From the NCBI RefSeq assembly GCF_030317105.1, contig NZ_JASZYG010000004.1, positions 1 through 64,000 of the forward strand: a stretch of DNA of 64,000 nucleotides. Reading direction: 5' to 3'. Position numbers and translations under genes: made by a program. The DNA is from Variovorax brevis (GTDB lineage Bacteria > Pseudomonadota > Gammaproteobacteria > Burkholderiales > Burkholderiaceae_C). The notes beneath the pieces are model-generated. The model ran no database searches. It saw only the letters and a program-made list of their open reading frames with translations, and had not been told where the DNA came from. Shown here piece by piece: positions 40,540 through 49,784 of the stretch (position 1 is the stretch's first letter; each line of letters starts with the position of its first letter).

Positions 40540-41346
40540 TCAATTCAGCTTGGGCAGGTCGGTTTGCAGCCACTTCTGGTAGAGCTTGTTCAGCTCGCCG
40601 TTGGCGGTGTTTTTGGTGACGAAGTCATTCACGTTCTTGAGCAGTTCATCCTGGCCGGGGCGAATGGCAATCGCCATGGCCTGCTGCTTCAGGACGAACT
40701 TGTTTTCGAAGGTGTTGGCGGGAACGCGCTTGGCGATCTGAGCCGCCACCGTCACCGAGCAGCCGATGGCGTCGACTTGACCCGACATCAAGGCCTGCAT
40801 GGCCGATGCGTCGTCGTCGAAGCGGCGGATCTCGGTGCCTTCGGGCGCTGCGGCCGTCACCGTCACGTCCTGCGTGCTGGCGCGGGCCACGCCTACGCGC
40901 ACGCCCTTGAGATCGGCCGCGGTCTTGATCGGCGCGCTCGTCTTGCCATACAGCACGATGGTGGCGGCCGCATACGGCGTGGAAAACGCCACCTGCTTGG
41001 CGCGCTCGGGCGTCACGGCCAGCGAGGCGACCAGCAGGTCGACCTTGTTGGTCAGGAGGAAGGGAATGCGGTTCGGGCCGGTGACCGGCACGATGTTGGC
41101 CTTGACGCCCCAGTCCTTGGCCAGCAGCTTGGCCACGTCGGCGTCGTAGCCGTCGGGCTGGTTCTGCGCGTTGGTCGTGCCGTAGGGCGGAAAGTCGACC
41201 AGCATGCCGATGGTGATTTCACCCTTCTTCTTGATGTCGGCCATCGACTGCGCAAAGGCGAAGGGCGTGAAGGCCGTCAACGCGGCACCGAGGCCCAGGG
41301 CAGCGAGCGCGGCCGTGGCGGTGCGGCGGGTTGCAATACGGATCAT
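40540..41346 (-). CDS. ABC transporter binding protein, polar amino acid type
   Basis: 268 residues from the ATG at 41346, which gives a clear signal peptide (IRIATRRTATAALAALGLGA, ending FAFAQ). The mature part is a family-3 solute-binding protein: KKKGEITIGMLVDFPPYGTT and RIPFLLTNKVDLLVASLAVT. This fold usually binds amino acids or opines. The neighbouring sugar-type kinase and isomerase suggest an acidic sugar or sugar-amino acid ligand, but this is only context. Confidence 0.85.
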   Translation of the reverse strand: MIRIATRRTATAALAALGLGAALTAFTPFAFAQSMADIKKKGEITIGMLVDFPPYGTTNAQNQPDGYDADVAKLLAKDWGVKANIVPVTGPNRIPFLLTNKVDLLVASLAVTPERAKQVAFSTPYAAATIVLYGKTSAPIKTAADLKGVRVGVARASTQDVTVTAAAPEGTEIRRFDDDASAMQALMSGQVDAIGCSVTVAAQIAKRVPANTFENKFVLKQQAMAIAIRPGQDELLKNVNDFVTKNTANGELNKLYQKWLQTDLPKLN

Positions 41347-41383
41347 GGAAAAGTCTCCTTGGTTTGGGAACAAAAAAAATGGG

Positions 41384-42037
41384 TCAGCGCGCCAACGAGC
41401 GGGCACGTTGCCGCTCCATGTACTGCGCGAGCAGCGACAGCGGCCAGCAGATCACAAAATACAGCGCAGCCACCGTCGCAAACACTTCGAGCGGCTGGAA
41501 GGTCGCGTTGTTGATGATCTGCCCGGCGCGCGTGATCTCGGTGAAGCCGATGATCGCGGCGAGCGAGGTGCCCTTGATGATCTGCACCACGTAGCCCACC
41601 GTGGGCGGCAGCGCGATCTTGAAGGCCTGCGGCAGCACGACGTCACGCATGCGGGCCGTGTAGTCGAGGTTGAGCGCCAATGCCGCCTCCACCTGGCCGC
41701 GCGGAATCGCCTGGATGCAGCCGCGCCAGATCTCGCCCAGGAAGGCCGCGCTGTTGAGGATGAGCGCCACGCCGGCCGCAACCCACGGATTGATGTCGAA
41801 GCCCATCACCGGCGCGCCGAAGAAGATCAGGAAGAGTTGCAGCAGCAGCGGCGTACCCTGGAAGATCTGGATGAAGCCGGTGGAAATGATTTGCGCCGCC
41901 CGGCTCTCTGACGTGCGCGCCAGCGCCACGATCAGGCCCAGGATGGCGCCGCCGATGAACGCGATCAGCGACAGGGCCAGCGTCCACTTGGCCGCTTCAA
42001 GGATGAACAGGAACTCGGGGAAGCCGAAGGTACGCAT
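41384..42037 (-). CDS. ABC transporter permease (HisM/GlnP type)
   Basis: 217 residues with five hydrophobic segments, starting with LEAAKWTLALSLIAFIGGAI. The EAA-like coupling loop and the segment FIQIFQGTPLLLQLFLIFFG are typical of polar amino acid permeases. It pairs with the adjacent permease (42048-42719), ten bases upstream. Confidence 0.88.
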   Translation of the reverse strand: MRTFGFPEFLFILEAAKWTLALSLIAFIGGAILGLIVALARTSESRAAQIISTGFIQIFQGTPLLLQLFLIFFGAPVMGFDINPWVAAGVALILNSAAFLGEIWRGCIQAIPRGQVEAALALNLDYTARMRDVVLPQAFKIALPPTVGYVVQIIKGTSLAAIIGFTEITRAGQIINNATFQPLEVFATVAALYFVICWPLSLLAQYMERQRARSLAR

Positions 42038-42047
42038 GATCGATTTC

Positions 42048-42719
42048 CTATCGCCGGTCCGGGTAGTTGAGCGTGCGCTGATAGATGAGCTTGAACAGCC
42101 CCGAGAACGACAGCGCCAGCGCCAGGTAGATGCAGGCCACCACGATGTAGATCTCGAAGCTGCGGAAGGTCTGCGATTGCAGGTTGGCCGCGACCGAGGT
42201 CAGGTCGTCCGCCGAGATGACCGACACCACCGCCGAACTCAGCATCAGCAGGATGAACTGGCTCGTGAGCGCCGGATAGATGGCCTTGAGCGCCGGCTTG
42301 ATGATGACGAAGCGAAAGATCTCCCAGCCCTTCAGGTTGAGCGCCCTGCCCGCCTCGATCTGCCCCTTGGGAATCGACTCGATGCCGGCGCGGATGATCT
42401 CGGTGGCGTAGGCGCCAAGATTCACCACCATCGCCGTGAGCGCCGCCGTGTAGGGCGACCAACGCAAGCCGATGGCCGGCAGCGCAAAGAAGAAAAAGAA
42501 CAACTGCACCAGGAAGGGCGTGTTGCGGATGACCTCGATGTACGCATTGACGATGAAGCGCAACCACGTCGGCCCCGACGTCTTGCCCCAGGCGCACACG
42601 ATGGCAACCACCAAGCCCAGCAGGGTGGCGATGAGCGAGAGCTGGATCGTGATCCAGGTGCCCTTGAGCAGCAGCGGCCACGCGGCAAAGACTGCTTCGA
42701 ACTGGAATTGATATTTCAT
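42048..42719 (-). CDS. ABC transporter permease (HisM/GlnP type)
   Basis: 223 residues. Helices include TIQLSLIATLLGLVVAIVCA, and AYIEVIRNTPFLVQLFFFFF is the classic amino-acid-permease segment. It is first confident gene of the LacI-controlled operon. No ATP-binding subunit gene occurs in this operon or elsewhere in the window, so the transporter must borrow an ATPase encoded elsewhere. A 23-codon reading frame with its own ribosome site lies just upstream. Confidence 0.88.
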   Translation of the reverse strand: MKYQFQFEAVFAAWPLLLKGTWITIQLSLIATLLGLVVAIVCAWGKTSGPTWLRFIVNAYIEVIRNTPFLVQLFFFFFALPAIGLRWSPYTAALTAMVVNLGAYATEIIRAGIESIPKGQIEAGRALNLKGWEIFRFVIIKPALKAIYPALTSQFILLMLSSAVVSVISADDLTSVAANLQSQTFRSFEIYIVVACIYLALALSFSGLFKLIYQRTLNYPDRR

Positions 42720-42726
42720 GGCGGGC

Positions 42727-42798
42727 CTACACCACGCCAGAGGTCTTGAAGGCGTTCACCGCCCTCAGGCCGCACCGCGCTTCATCGTCCTTGCACAT
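42727..42798 (-). CDS. Possible 23-residue leader peptide
   Basis: A small frame starts at an ATG preceded by CGGAGACAAGCC, a good ribosome site, and ends seven bases before the permease ATG. It begins MCKDDEARCGLRAV and ends KTSGVV. I do not recognise it. It lies between the LacI-type operator and the first transporter gene, so it would be translated from the same mRNA; it could be a coupling or leader peptide, or the remains of a longer gene. Nothing in the sequence proves it is made. Confidence 0.4.
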   Translation of the reverse strand: MCKDDEARCGLRAVNAFKTSGVV

Positions 42799-42839
42799 GG
42801 CTTGTCTCCGTTGTCTGGATCAGTGGATCGAACTTTAGC

Positions 42840-42853
42840 TGAAACCGGTTTCA
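42840..42853. promoter_or_regulatory. LacI-family operator palindrome
   Basis: TGAAACCGGTTTCA is a perfect 14-base palindrome with a central CG, the form bound by LacI/GalR-family repressors. It lies 121 bases upstream of the first permease ATG, in the gap between the minus-strand importer operon and the divergent corA-like gene at 42924. The regulator encoded at the end of that operon is the obvious candidate to bind it. It may also affect the corA-like gene. Confidence 0.75.
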
Positions 42854-42923
42854 TGAAACTAAGGGATTCCACCTGGAACGCGTCCCGAAAGCGAAATGTT
42901 TTAGTGCAGCCTAAACTGGACAA

Positions 42924-44630
42924 ATGGAAAGCACCACCTTAGAAGCACTCCAAGACAAAACAGGTGCAGGCAGCAAGACGCCGGTCGTCAGGCACTTCCG
43001 GCAGGCGCTGCTGTGGCCCTTGCGACTCATGCGCGACCATGAGTCTGGCGGCGGCGACCGGCCCGCGTGGAAGGTCCTGAAAGAACTCGGCGACAGCACG
43101 CCATGGCGCGAAGTGATCGACGAGTACACCGGCAAGTCCGACGACTTTCACGAGCGGCACTACAACGAATTCGCGAGCTTCCTGCCCTACGTGCAGCAGT
43201 TCCTCTATGGTGAAGGGCGCTCCCGCACGCAGGGCACGGGCACGACAGGCGATCGCGACGTGGGCCGCGATTCACCGATGCGCGTGTTCCGCCGCCACGA
43301 CATCAAGGGCGTTCGCGTCGTGGCACGCGAAGGGGACGCGCCGCTCACGCTCGACGTTGTGCATCTGGACCTGTACTTCTTCTTCGACGTCGACGTGGTG
43401 CTGCTCAACCTCGAGATCGGCGCGAGCGACCTGAGCCTTTGGCAGGCGCAGGAGCAGCTCTACCGCTTCGGCCGCGCCTACCCGGCCGGCTGGGATGCCG
43501 ACGGCGCCGCCCTGCATTGCATGGAGAGCGTCGAATGGCTGGGCGCCGACGGCAACGTGCTGGCGCGCTCCGATGCGCAGGAGAGCGAAACCTTTCTCTC
43601 GCACGTGGCCACGCACCGCGCGCCGCGCACTGCGGCGCACTGGGCGTACGCCATCCAGCCGCTGGTGAGCGAGCATTCCGAAGAGCCCGGCCTGCTGCGC
43701 TATCGCCACATCGAGGACTACCGCATGCCCGTCATGGCCTACCTGGCCCTTGACGACCCGCGGCGCCTGACGCGCAGCCAGTTCATCCGCCTGGGGCTCG
43801 TCACCGGCTCGGGGGACGCGGAGAGCCTGCTGCCCTATGGCGAAGAGCATTTGGCCGACTTCGAGTCGAACTACTGCTACGACCGCTTCTGGGCCGACAC
43901 CGGCGCCGCGCCCAACACGCGCTACCTGTGCAACGGCCGCGCGTTCATCGTCATCGGCGATGCGCGTTCGCATTTCTTTGGATGCGGCGACCGCGGCGTG
44001 CTGGCGCAGTTTCGCCACCAGCACTTCCTGCTGTTCCTCATTGCGCATTTCCAGAAGGCCTCGCTGCTGATGTTTTCCGACCAGCTGGTCGAAGCGCTCA
44101 AGCGGCTGGACCAGCGCAACATGGCGAGCGTCAAGCGGTTCAAGCGCGCGATTCGCCTGAGCTTCGAGCGCTTCTTGCGTTTCACGCACCGCTACTGGTT
44201 CCACCAGATCTCGCACCAGGCGCAGGTGCAGGCGCTGTCGAACCTGTGCTCGCGCCACTTGGGGCTGGACGAGCTGTACGAGGAGGTGCGCGTGCGCATC
44301 GCCGACATGAACACCTACCTCGAAGCCGACAGCCTGCGCCGCCAGGCCAGCACCGTCGTGCGCCTGACGGTGGTGACGCTGTTCGGCCTCATCGGCACCA
44401 TCACCACCGGCTTCCTGGGCATGAACCTGCTGGCCGAAGCGGAAGCGCCGCTGTTGACCAAGATCCTGTGGTTCGCCGTCGTCGGCGGCTTCACCACCTG
44501 GCTCACGGTCTACACCATGATCAAGTCGCAGCGCCTGTCGGACTTCATCGATGCGCTGTCGGACGACCGGATGTCGTGGCGCGACAAGTTCGCGGCCTTC
44601 AAGCGCGTCTGGCGGCCGGGCGCGGATTGA
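42924..44630 (+). CDS. CorA-like Mg2+/divalent cation transporter family protein
   Basis: 568 residues, long for CorA (about 316-370). A large cytoplasmic N-terminal part is followed by a long helical stretch and two C-terminal helices (VVRLTVVTLFGLIGTITTGF and ILWFAVVGGFTTWLTVYTMI). Between them is GFLGMNL, containing the GMN signature that forms the ion-selective loop. The enlarged N-terminal domain is unusual but no extra domain is recognised. Ion specificity is not certain. It is divergent from the importer operon and convergent with the patatin gene. Confidence 0.8.
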   Translation: MESTTLEALQDKTGAGSKTPVVRHFRQALLWPLRLMRDHESGGGDRPAWKVLKELGDSTPWREVIDEYTGKSDDFHERHYNEFASFLPYVQQFLYGEGRSRTQGTGTTGDRDVGRDSPMRVFRRHDIKGVRVVAREGDAPLTLDVVHLDLYFFFDVDVVLLNLEIGASDLSLWQAQEQLYRFGRAYPAGWDADGAALHCMESVEWLGADGNVLARSDAQESETFLSHVATHRAPRTAAHWAYAIQPLVSEHSEEPGLLRYRHIEDYRMPVMAYLALDDPRRLTRSQFIRLGLVTGSGDAESLLPYGEEHLADFESNYCYDRFWADTGAAPNTRYLCNGRAFIVIGDARSHFFGCGDRGVLAQFRHQHFLLFLIAHFQKASLLMFSDQLVEALKRLDQRNMASVKRFKRAIRLSFERFLRFTHRYWFHQISHQAQVQALSNLCSRHLGLDELYEEVRVRIADMNTYLEADSLRRQASTVVRLTVVTLFGLIGTITTGFLGMNLLAEAEAPLLTKILWFAVVGGFTTWLTVYTMIKSQRLSDFIDALSDDRMSWRDKFAAFKRVWRPGAD

Positions 44631-44657
44631 CCGCGACCGGCGCGCCGCTTTCCTTCG

Positions 44658-47600
44658 TCAGAAAGTCTGCGGCGTCGATGGCGCGCCCGCCCCTTGGCCC
44701 GGGTTGGGCCGCGGCAGCCACACCTCGATGGAGCCCGCGACGACGCTTTGCGACGCGGCACGTACCGTCCACGCCGTGACGGGCGGGAACACCGAGCGCG
44801 CCATGGCCTCGGCGCAGGGGGCCTGTGCCCCGTCGCTGTAGAGGATGGTCGGCTGGCGATGCCCCGCAGGCGGTGCGCGTCCGGCTGCACGCGAGCTTTC
44901 CAGCACATCCTCGACGGCAGGCAAGGCCGCGCCCAGCGCGCGCCAGGGCTTGCGAAAGGCGCGCGCCGCCTCGCGGGATTCCTGGCCATAGACCTGGATG
45001 TAGATGATCTGGCCCCTGCAGATGTCCGGCCGCGGCGGCGCTTCCTCCGCGCCTGCCGCAGGCGGGTCGTAGCCACCGCCGGCGCCAGGCACACCGGCAG
45101 CTACCGTGGCGCCGGAAACGGCATCGGGTGCCATCCGGGGACTTCGGGCCCCGCCCGTGGGCGCACCGGCCACCATGCCGGCCGGGGGCGAACCCGCCGC
45201 GGGTGGCACCGCCGCCGGCAATGCGATCTCGCGAAAGCGGATCCTGAAGGGCACATGGGCTCGCGCCATGAACGCCGTCACGAACGAGGTCGAGTCCGAG
45301 CCGAAGCCGCTGCAGTTCTCCTGCGGCGGCGTGTGGCCGGTGTAGTCGCGCGCCCAGTAGCGCGGCTTGCAGGGCGGTGCGCTCACCGGCTGCAGGCAGT
45401 CGATGCCGTTGTTGCGGTCGAGCAGGCGCTGGCAGGCGGGCGTGCGGCGGTTGGGGGGCTCTGCACCGCAAGCGGCCTTGGCATCGTCGACGATGCGCAC
45501 CGACAGCTTGAAGTTCGCCATGAAGTTCTCGCTGCCCTGGCGGCACAGCAGGTCGCCGGTGCGAAGCAGTTCGGCCGCGAGGGAGGAAGTCGCTTCGTCC
45601 GAGGTGCCCGCCACGCGCAGCCTGGCCCAGCGCTCGGTCAGGTCCTTGAAGGCCAGGCTCTCGGCGCGCGACTGGTCGCCCTGCTGAGTTCGCCACGCAT
45701 CGATGCCCTGCCACAAGGCCACGCCGAAGGTGGCCGCCGTGCCGATGCCCAGCGACGCCGTCACCGCACCGGCCTTGAGCACGCGCGCCTGCAGCCGGCC
45801 CACCGAGGCCACGGCACTGGAAACACTGGTGCCGTTGACCGGTGCCGCCGCCAGGCCGGTCTGCCCGTCATCGACTTCGAACAGGCCAGGCACGCCCTGC
45901 GCCACGCGCGACAGCAAGTCGCCTTCCAGCCGGTCGCCGATGGCGGCGCCCAGGCGGAAGTAGCACTCCCATTGCGCTTCGTCGAAGAACTGGTCGGTGG
46001 TCGGCTGCTGCGGAAAGAGGGGATTGGCCGCCTTGAAGTTCACCAGGTCCACCGACAACTCCGACGAGACATTCGGCTTGACCAGGATGATGTGCCCGAG
46101 CAGGCCGCTGGCGTAGGTGACGCGCGCCAGCGCAAGGCAGGCCTGGCTGGTGGGCGACGCCAGGTCGTTGAGCGAGCCGAACACGCCCAGGTTGCGCCAG
46201 CTCGCACTCTTGTTGGGCTTGAGCGCGACGATGTCGGCGTTGAGGTCGATGCGCGCGCGCCGGATGAGGTTCTCCAGGTCATGGAAGCGGTAGTCCGGGT
46301 CCGCGCCGCAATCGGCGATGACGATGAGTTCGGCCTCCTCGCGCAGCAGCGCATACGCGGCCGTGTTCTCGAAGTGGCCGCCGTCGCTCAGGTACCAGAA
46401 GGGCGAGCCGCTGCCGGGAAAGGCGCCGAAGCATTCGAGCAGGATGAAGCGCGACTTCATCAGGAAGGTCGACATGCTCCGCGCCGCGCCGGGCTGCACC
46501 AGGCCTGCTTCCTTGCTGTCCCACCAGTAGCCCAGGCGCAGCCCTGCAAACACCGACAGCGCCGCAATGCCGCGCTTGGTGAGCCGGCCCAGGCCGGGCG
46601 CAAAGGCCGCGCCGGAAATCGCCGTCCATGCACCGATGCTCAGCGCCCCCTTCAGCTTGGCCTGGGTCCACGGCGCGCCCACCGCCTGCATCCATCCGAG
46701 CGGACCGACCGTGAGCGGCAGGCTCTTGCGGTCGCGGTTGAACAGTTGCTGCCGCGGGTCGTGCGTCTGGTTGATGCACACGTTGATGAGGTGCACCGGC
46801 CCGCCGTGCATGTGCGGCGCGTACTTGCATTGCGAGATGTCGTCGTCTTCCTCGACCTCCCCGACCGGCACGTGCGGCGGCGCCAGCCCCGACAGCGCCG
46901 CCGTCGGATCCGCGCCCAGTCGCCGCTGGTTGGCCGCGCCCAGGTAGCCGTGCACGATGCGCGACCGGTAGAAGGTGTGCAGCGACGAGGCGTTGAGAAA
47001 GCCGAAGTTGCGCCCCGTGACGAGCGCATAGCTGCCCACGATGATGCCGATGGTGCCGAACCACACCCAGCCGCGCGGAAAGTCCAGACCCTGCGGCGTG
47101 AACACCGGCAGCAGCACGGCCGCATACAGCACGCCGATCCACCACGCCGCCAGGCAGAAGGCCAGTAGCAGGCCGAAGATGCTGCCCAGCATGATGAGCA
47201 TGCTCTTGCCGACGCCCGGCACCTCGCGCTTGCCGGTGAACAGCATCGGAAGCACCGCACGCAGCGCCGCCGCCGCCACCAGCATCGCGCCGCCCCATGA
47301 GGCCCGCGTCTCGCGCGTATGCGCGGCGAGCCACCACGCCGTCCAGTCGAGCAGGCCCAGCAGCCCGATGACGAGCATCACGTAGATCACGGTGGCCAGG
47401 CCTTCCGTGAGTTCGTTGCGCAGCACGGCCGGCGTCTGGCCGCTCGATTTGCGCCACAGCACCCACAGCAGCGCCACCACCCACGCCGACGCAAAGACAA
47501 TGAAGGCCGGCGCCAGCCACAGCGGGCCGCCGTAGCGGTCTTCCAGGATCGGCCCGAGCCACCAGGCCAGCGCACCCAGCACGCACCACATCGTCACCTG

Positions 47601-48251
47601 ACCCAGCATGCCCAGCGTCGTGCTCTTGTCGCGCACTGCCCAATAGCCGTCCGCCAGCACGATCGACAGCAGCCACGGAATGAGCGCCGTGAGCCAGAGC
47701 GTGGGCAACTGCGTGGCCCATCGCACCGGCGAGATGACGGACTGCGCGTTGTCCAGGTCGACCAGGCCGGCCATGATCTCCCACGCACCCAGGTTGATCG
47801 CCGCCAAGAACATGCCCACGAGCGTGGCCGCAATCGCAATCTCGATGTGCGTGCCCAGCAGGTTGCGCAGGTACAGCGCCACCGCGAAGAGCGTGTCGCG
47901 CATGCCGCCGGGAATCAGGTAGCGGCCGTTGCTGCGCAGCCACCAGCCGAAGCGCACCTTGTCCACTTCGGCGAAGGCGCCCTCCACTGCGCGCACGCCA
48001 TCGGCGTCCTTGGCGCGCGTGCAAAGCCGGCCCAGTGTCGAGCCCACATAGCCGCCGCCGGAGACGGTCGAGACGATGTCGAACTGCAGGAGTTGCCGGT
48101 GCTGCGCCAGCGCCTTGAGCAGGCCCAGGCTGAAAGTCGCACTGCGGATGCCGCCGCCGGACAAGGCAAGTCCCCAGGGGCGATGGCCATCGTCCGCACC
48201 CGTGAGCGCCTTGCGGCGCGTGCTCACCATGTCCCTTATGGTGTCGTCCAT
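44658..48251 (-). CDS. Patatin-like phospholipase interrupted by a membrane domain
   Basis: 1197 residues from the ATG at 48251 (AGAGGA upstream); an upstream ATG at 48353 lacks that site. LALSGGGIRSATFSLGLLKA gives the oxyanion motif at 32-36 and FDIVSTVSGGGYVG the nucleophile Ser64. The catalytic Asp is in WYLSDGGHFENTAAY near residue 622. Some 560 residues separate the two, including eight or so membrane helices (about 110-430). After the Asp come a further helix and a Cys-containing C-terminal region ending in a small domain (RGQIIYIQVYGQESREAARA). Probably an integral membrane lipase; substrate unknown. Confidence 0.82.
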   Translation of the reverse strand: MDDTIRDMVSTRRKALTGADDGHRPWGLALSGGGIRSATFSLGLLKALAQHRQLLQFDIVSTVSGGGYVGSTLGRLCTRAKDADGVRAVEGAFAEVDKVRFGWWLRSNGRYLIPGGMRDTLFAVALYLRNLLGTHIEIAIAATLVGMFLAAINLGAWEIMAGLVDLDNAQSVISPVRWATQLPTLWLTALIPWLLSIVLADGYWAVRDKSTTLGMLGQVTMWCVLGALAWWLGPILEDRYGGPLWLAPAFIVFASAWVVALLWVLWRKSSGQTPAVLRNELTEGLATVIYVMLVIGLLGLLDWTAWWLAAHTRETRASWGGAMLVAAAALRAVLPMLFTGKREVPGVGKSMLIMLGSIFGLLLAFCLAAWWIGVLYAAVLLPVFTPQGLDFPRGWVWFGTIGIIVGSYALVTGRNFGFLNASSLHTFYRSRIVHGYLGAANQRRLGADPTAALSGLAPPHVPVGEVEEDDDISQCKYAPHMHGGPVHLINVCINQTHDPRQQLFNRDRKSLPLTVGPLGWMQAVGAPWTQAKLKGALSIGAWTAISGAAFAPGLGRLTKRGIAALSVFAGLRLGYWWDSKEAGLVQPGAARSMSTFLMKSRFILLECFGAFPGSGSPFWYLSDGGHFENTAAYALLREEAELIVIADCGADPDYRFHDLENLIRRARIDLNADIVALKPNKSASWRNLGVFGSLNDLASPTSQACLALARVTYASGLLGHIILVKPNVSSELSVDLVNFKAANPLFPQQPTTDQFFDEAQWECYFRLGAAIGDRLEGDLLSRVAQGVPGLFEVDDGQTGLAAAPVNGTSVSSAVASVGRLQARVLKAGAVTASLGIGTAATFGVALWQGIDAWRTQQGDQSRAESLAFKDLTERWARLRVAGTSDEATSSLAAELLRTGDLLCRQGSENFMANFKLSVRIVDDAKAACGAEPPNRRTPACQRLLDRNNGIDCLQPVSAPPCKPRYWARDYTGHTPPQENCSGFGSDSTSFVTAFMARAHVPFRIRFREIALPAAVPPAAGSPPAGMVAGAPTGGARSPRMAPDAVSGATVAAGVPGAGGGYDPPAAGAEEAPPRPDICRGQIIYIQVYGQESREAARAFRKPWRALGAALPAVEDVLESSRAAGRAPPAGHRQPTILYSDGAQAPCAEAMARSVFPPVTAWTVRAASQSVVAGSIEVWLPRPNPGQGAGAPSTPQTF

Positions 48252-48424
48252 CCGGTCCTCTGCGTTGCACCGCAATATTTCACTGCGCACCCCGCAGGGC
48301 AATTTGGCGAATGGCCTATGACCGATGCATGCCTTGCCCGTCAGAGTGAACACCCTGAGTGATGCTTGCGCACCCCGCGGATAGGATGCGCCACCGGCCG
48401 ACCCGGCCGCGTGGAGGAGATCGG

Positions 48425-49645
48425 ATGAAGATGCGTATTCACCACCGCGCCGCCGGCGCCCGCCTCGCCATCGGCCTTTGCGCTGTCATGGCCCTGGCAC
48501 AACTCGCGGGCTGCGCCGGTCCGTCGGCTTCGACAGGCCAGCGGCAACTGATGATCGTCGCCAACGACGAGAAGCAGTCCTGGGACGAGGCCGGCCGTCC
48601 GGTGCTGGCGCCACATGGCAAGGACACGCTGCAGTTGCTGGACATCGGCACCGACCCGCTAGCGCCGAAGGCCGTGGCCACGCTCCCGCTGGACAACACC
48701 ATCGTGGGCCCGCCGACCAACCTTGCCATCACATCCAACGAAACGCTGGCGCTGGTCGCCAACTCGATCAATGTGGTGGAGGAAGGCGGCGCGCGCAAGA
48801 CGGTGCCCGACACGCGGCTGTTCGTCGTCGACCTGACAAGCTCGCCGCCCAAGGTCATCGACACGCTCAACCTCGGCAAGCAGCCCTCCGGCCTGTCGAT
48901 CAACAAGGCCGGCACGCTGGCGCTGGTGGCCAACCGCGCCGACAACTCGGTGAGCGTGCTGCGCATCGCCGGCATGAAGGTGACGCTCATCGACACGGTG
49001 GCCATTGGCGAATCGGTGGCGCATGTTCGCTTCACGCCGGATGGCAAGCGCGCGCTGCTGGCCAAGTTTCCCAACCACAAGATCGCGCTGCTCGATGTCG
49101 ATGGCGAGAAGGTCACCTACAACAAGGTCGACCTGGCCGTGGGCTTGTGGCCCTACAACGTGGACGTGACGCCTGACGGCAAGCTGGCCCTGAGCGCCGA
49201 CAACGGCAACTCGGGCGCATCGGATGGCCAGATCGACACGGTGAGCGTGATCGACCTCGAAGCGACACCACCGCGCGTCATCGACAAGGTGGTGATCGGC
49301 GACGGCCCGGAGGGGCTGGCGGTGAGCCCGAGTGGCAAGCATGCCGTGGCCGTGCTCCTTCGCGGCAGCAACGCGCCGAAGAACGCTTACTTCTACAACC
49401 GCAACGGCTCCGTCGTGCTGATGAAGATCGACGGCAAGAAGGTCACGCGCGGCAACGAGATCGAGGTGCGAGGCCTGCCTGAAGGGGCGGTGTGGAGCGC
49501 GGACGGCCGCTACTTGTACGTCGGCAACTTCATCGATCAGGACATCAGCATCCTGCGTGTGGATGGCGACACGCTGGTCAACACCGGCAAGTCATTCGCG
49601 CTGCAAGGCCACCCGGCCTCGATGCGGGGCCGCGTGACGCACTGA
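48425..49645 (+). CDS. YncE-like beta-propeller lipoprotein
   Basis: 406 residues from the ATG at 48425 with a strong GGAGGAG site. The N-terminal signal ends in the lipobox LAGC. The rest is a series of propeller blades with repeated motifs such as VANRADNSVSVLRI, VRFTPDGKRALLAKF and GLAVSPSGKHAVAV, as in YncE and NHL/cytochrome d1-like propellers. Such proteins act as periplasmic scaffolds or sensors; no enzymatic residues are recognised. It diverges from the patatin gene and is followed by a REPIN. Confidence 0.83.
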   Translation: MKMRIHHRAAGARLAIGLCAVMALAQLAGCAGPSASTGQRQLMIVANDEKQSWDEAGRPVLAPHGKDTLQLLDIGTDPLAPKAVATLPLDNTIVGPPTNLAITSNETLALVANSINVVEEGGARKTVPDTRLFVVDLTSSPPKVIDTLNLGKQPSGLSINKAGTLALVANRADNSVSVLRIAGMKVTLIDTVAIGESVAHVRFTPDGKRALLAKFPNHKIALLDVDGEKVTYNKVDLAVGLWPYNVDVTPDGKLALSADNGNSGASDGQIDTVSVIDLEATPPRVIDKVVIGDGPEGLAVSPSGKHAVAVLLRGSNAPKNAYFYNRNGSVVLMKIDGKKVTRGNEIEVRGLPEGAVWSADGRYLYVGNFIDQDISILRVDGDTLVNTGKSFALQGHPASMRGRVTH

Positions 49646-49668
49646 CGTCTTGCTCCCTCGATATTGCT

Positions 49669-49782
49669 CCCTCGCCCCTCCGGGGAGAGGGCCGGGGTGA
49701 GGGGCATGGGCGGTAGATCAATCGCACGCCATCAACCGCCCACACCCTCACCCCCACCCTCTCCCGCCCGCGGGAGAGGGAG
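49669..49782. repeat. REPIN-like paired-hairpin repeat (copy 2)
   Basis: Two inverted GC-rich hairpins: the left at 49669-49691 (9-bp stem with one mismatch) and the right at 49757-49780 (perfect 10-bp stem CCCTCTCCCG/CGGGAGAGGG). Inner arms are complementary too (for example GGGCGGT at 49708-49714 with ACCGCCC near 49735-49741). It shares its layout and CCCTC/GAGGG core with the element at 11356-11451. It fills the gap between two convergent genes and could serve as a terminator for both. Confidence 0.85.
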
Positions 49783-49784
49783 TT

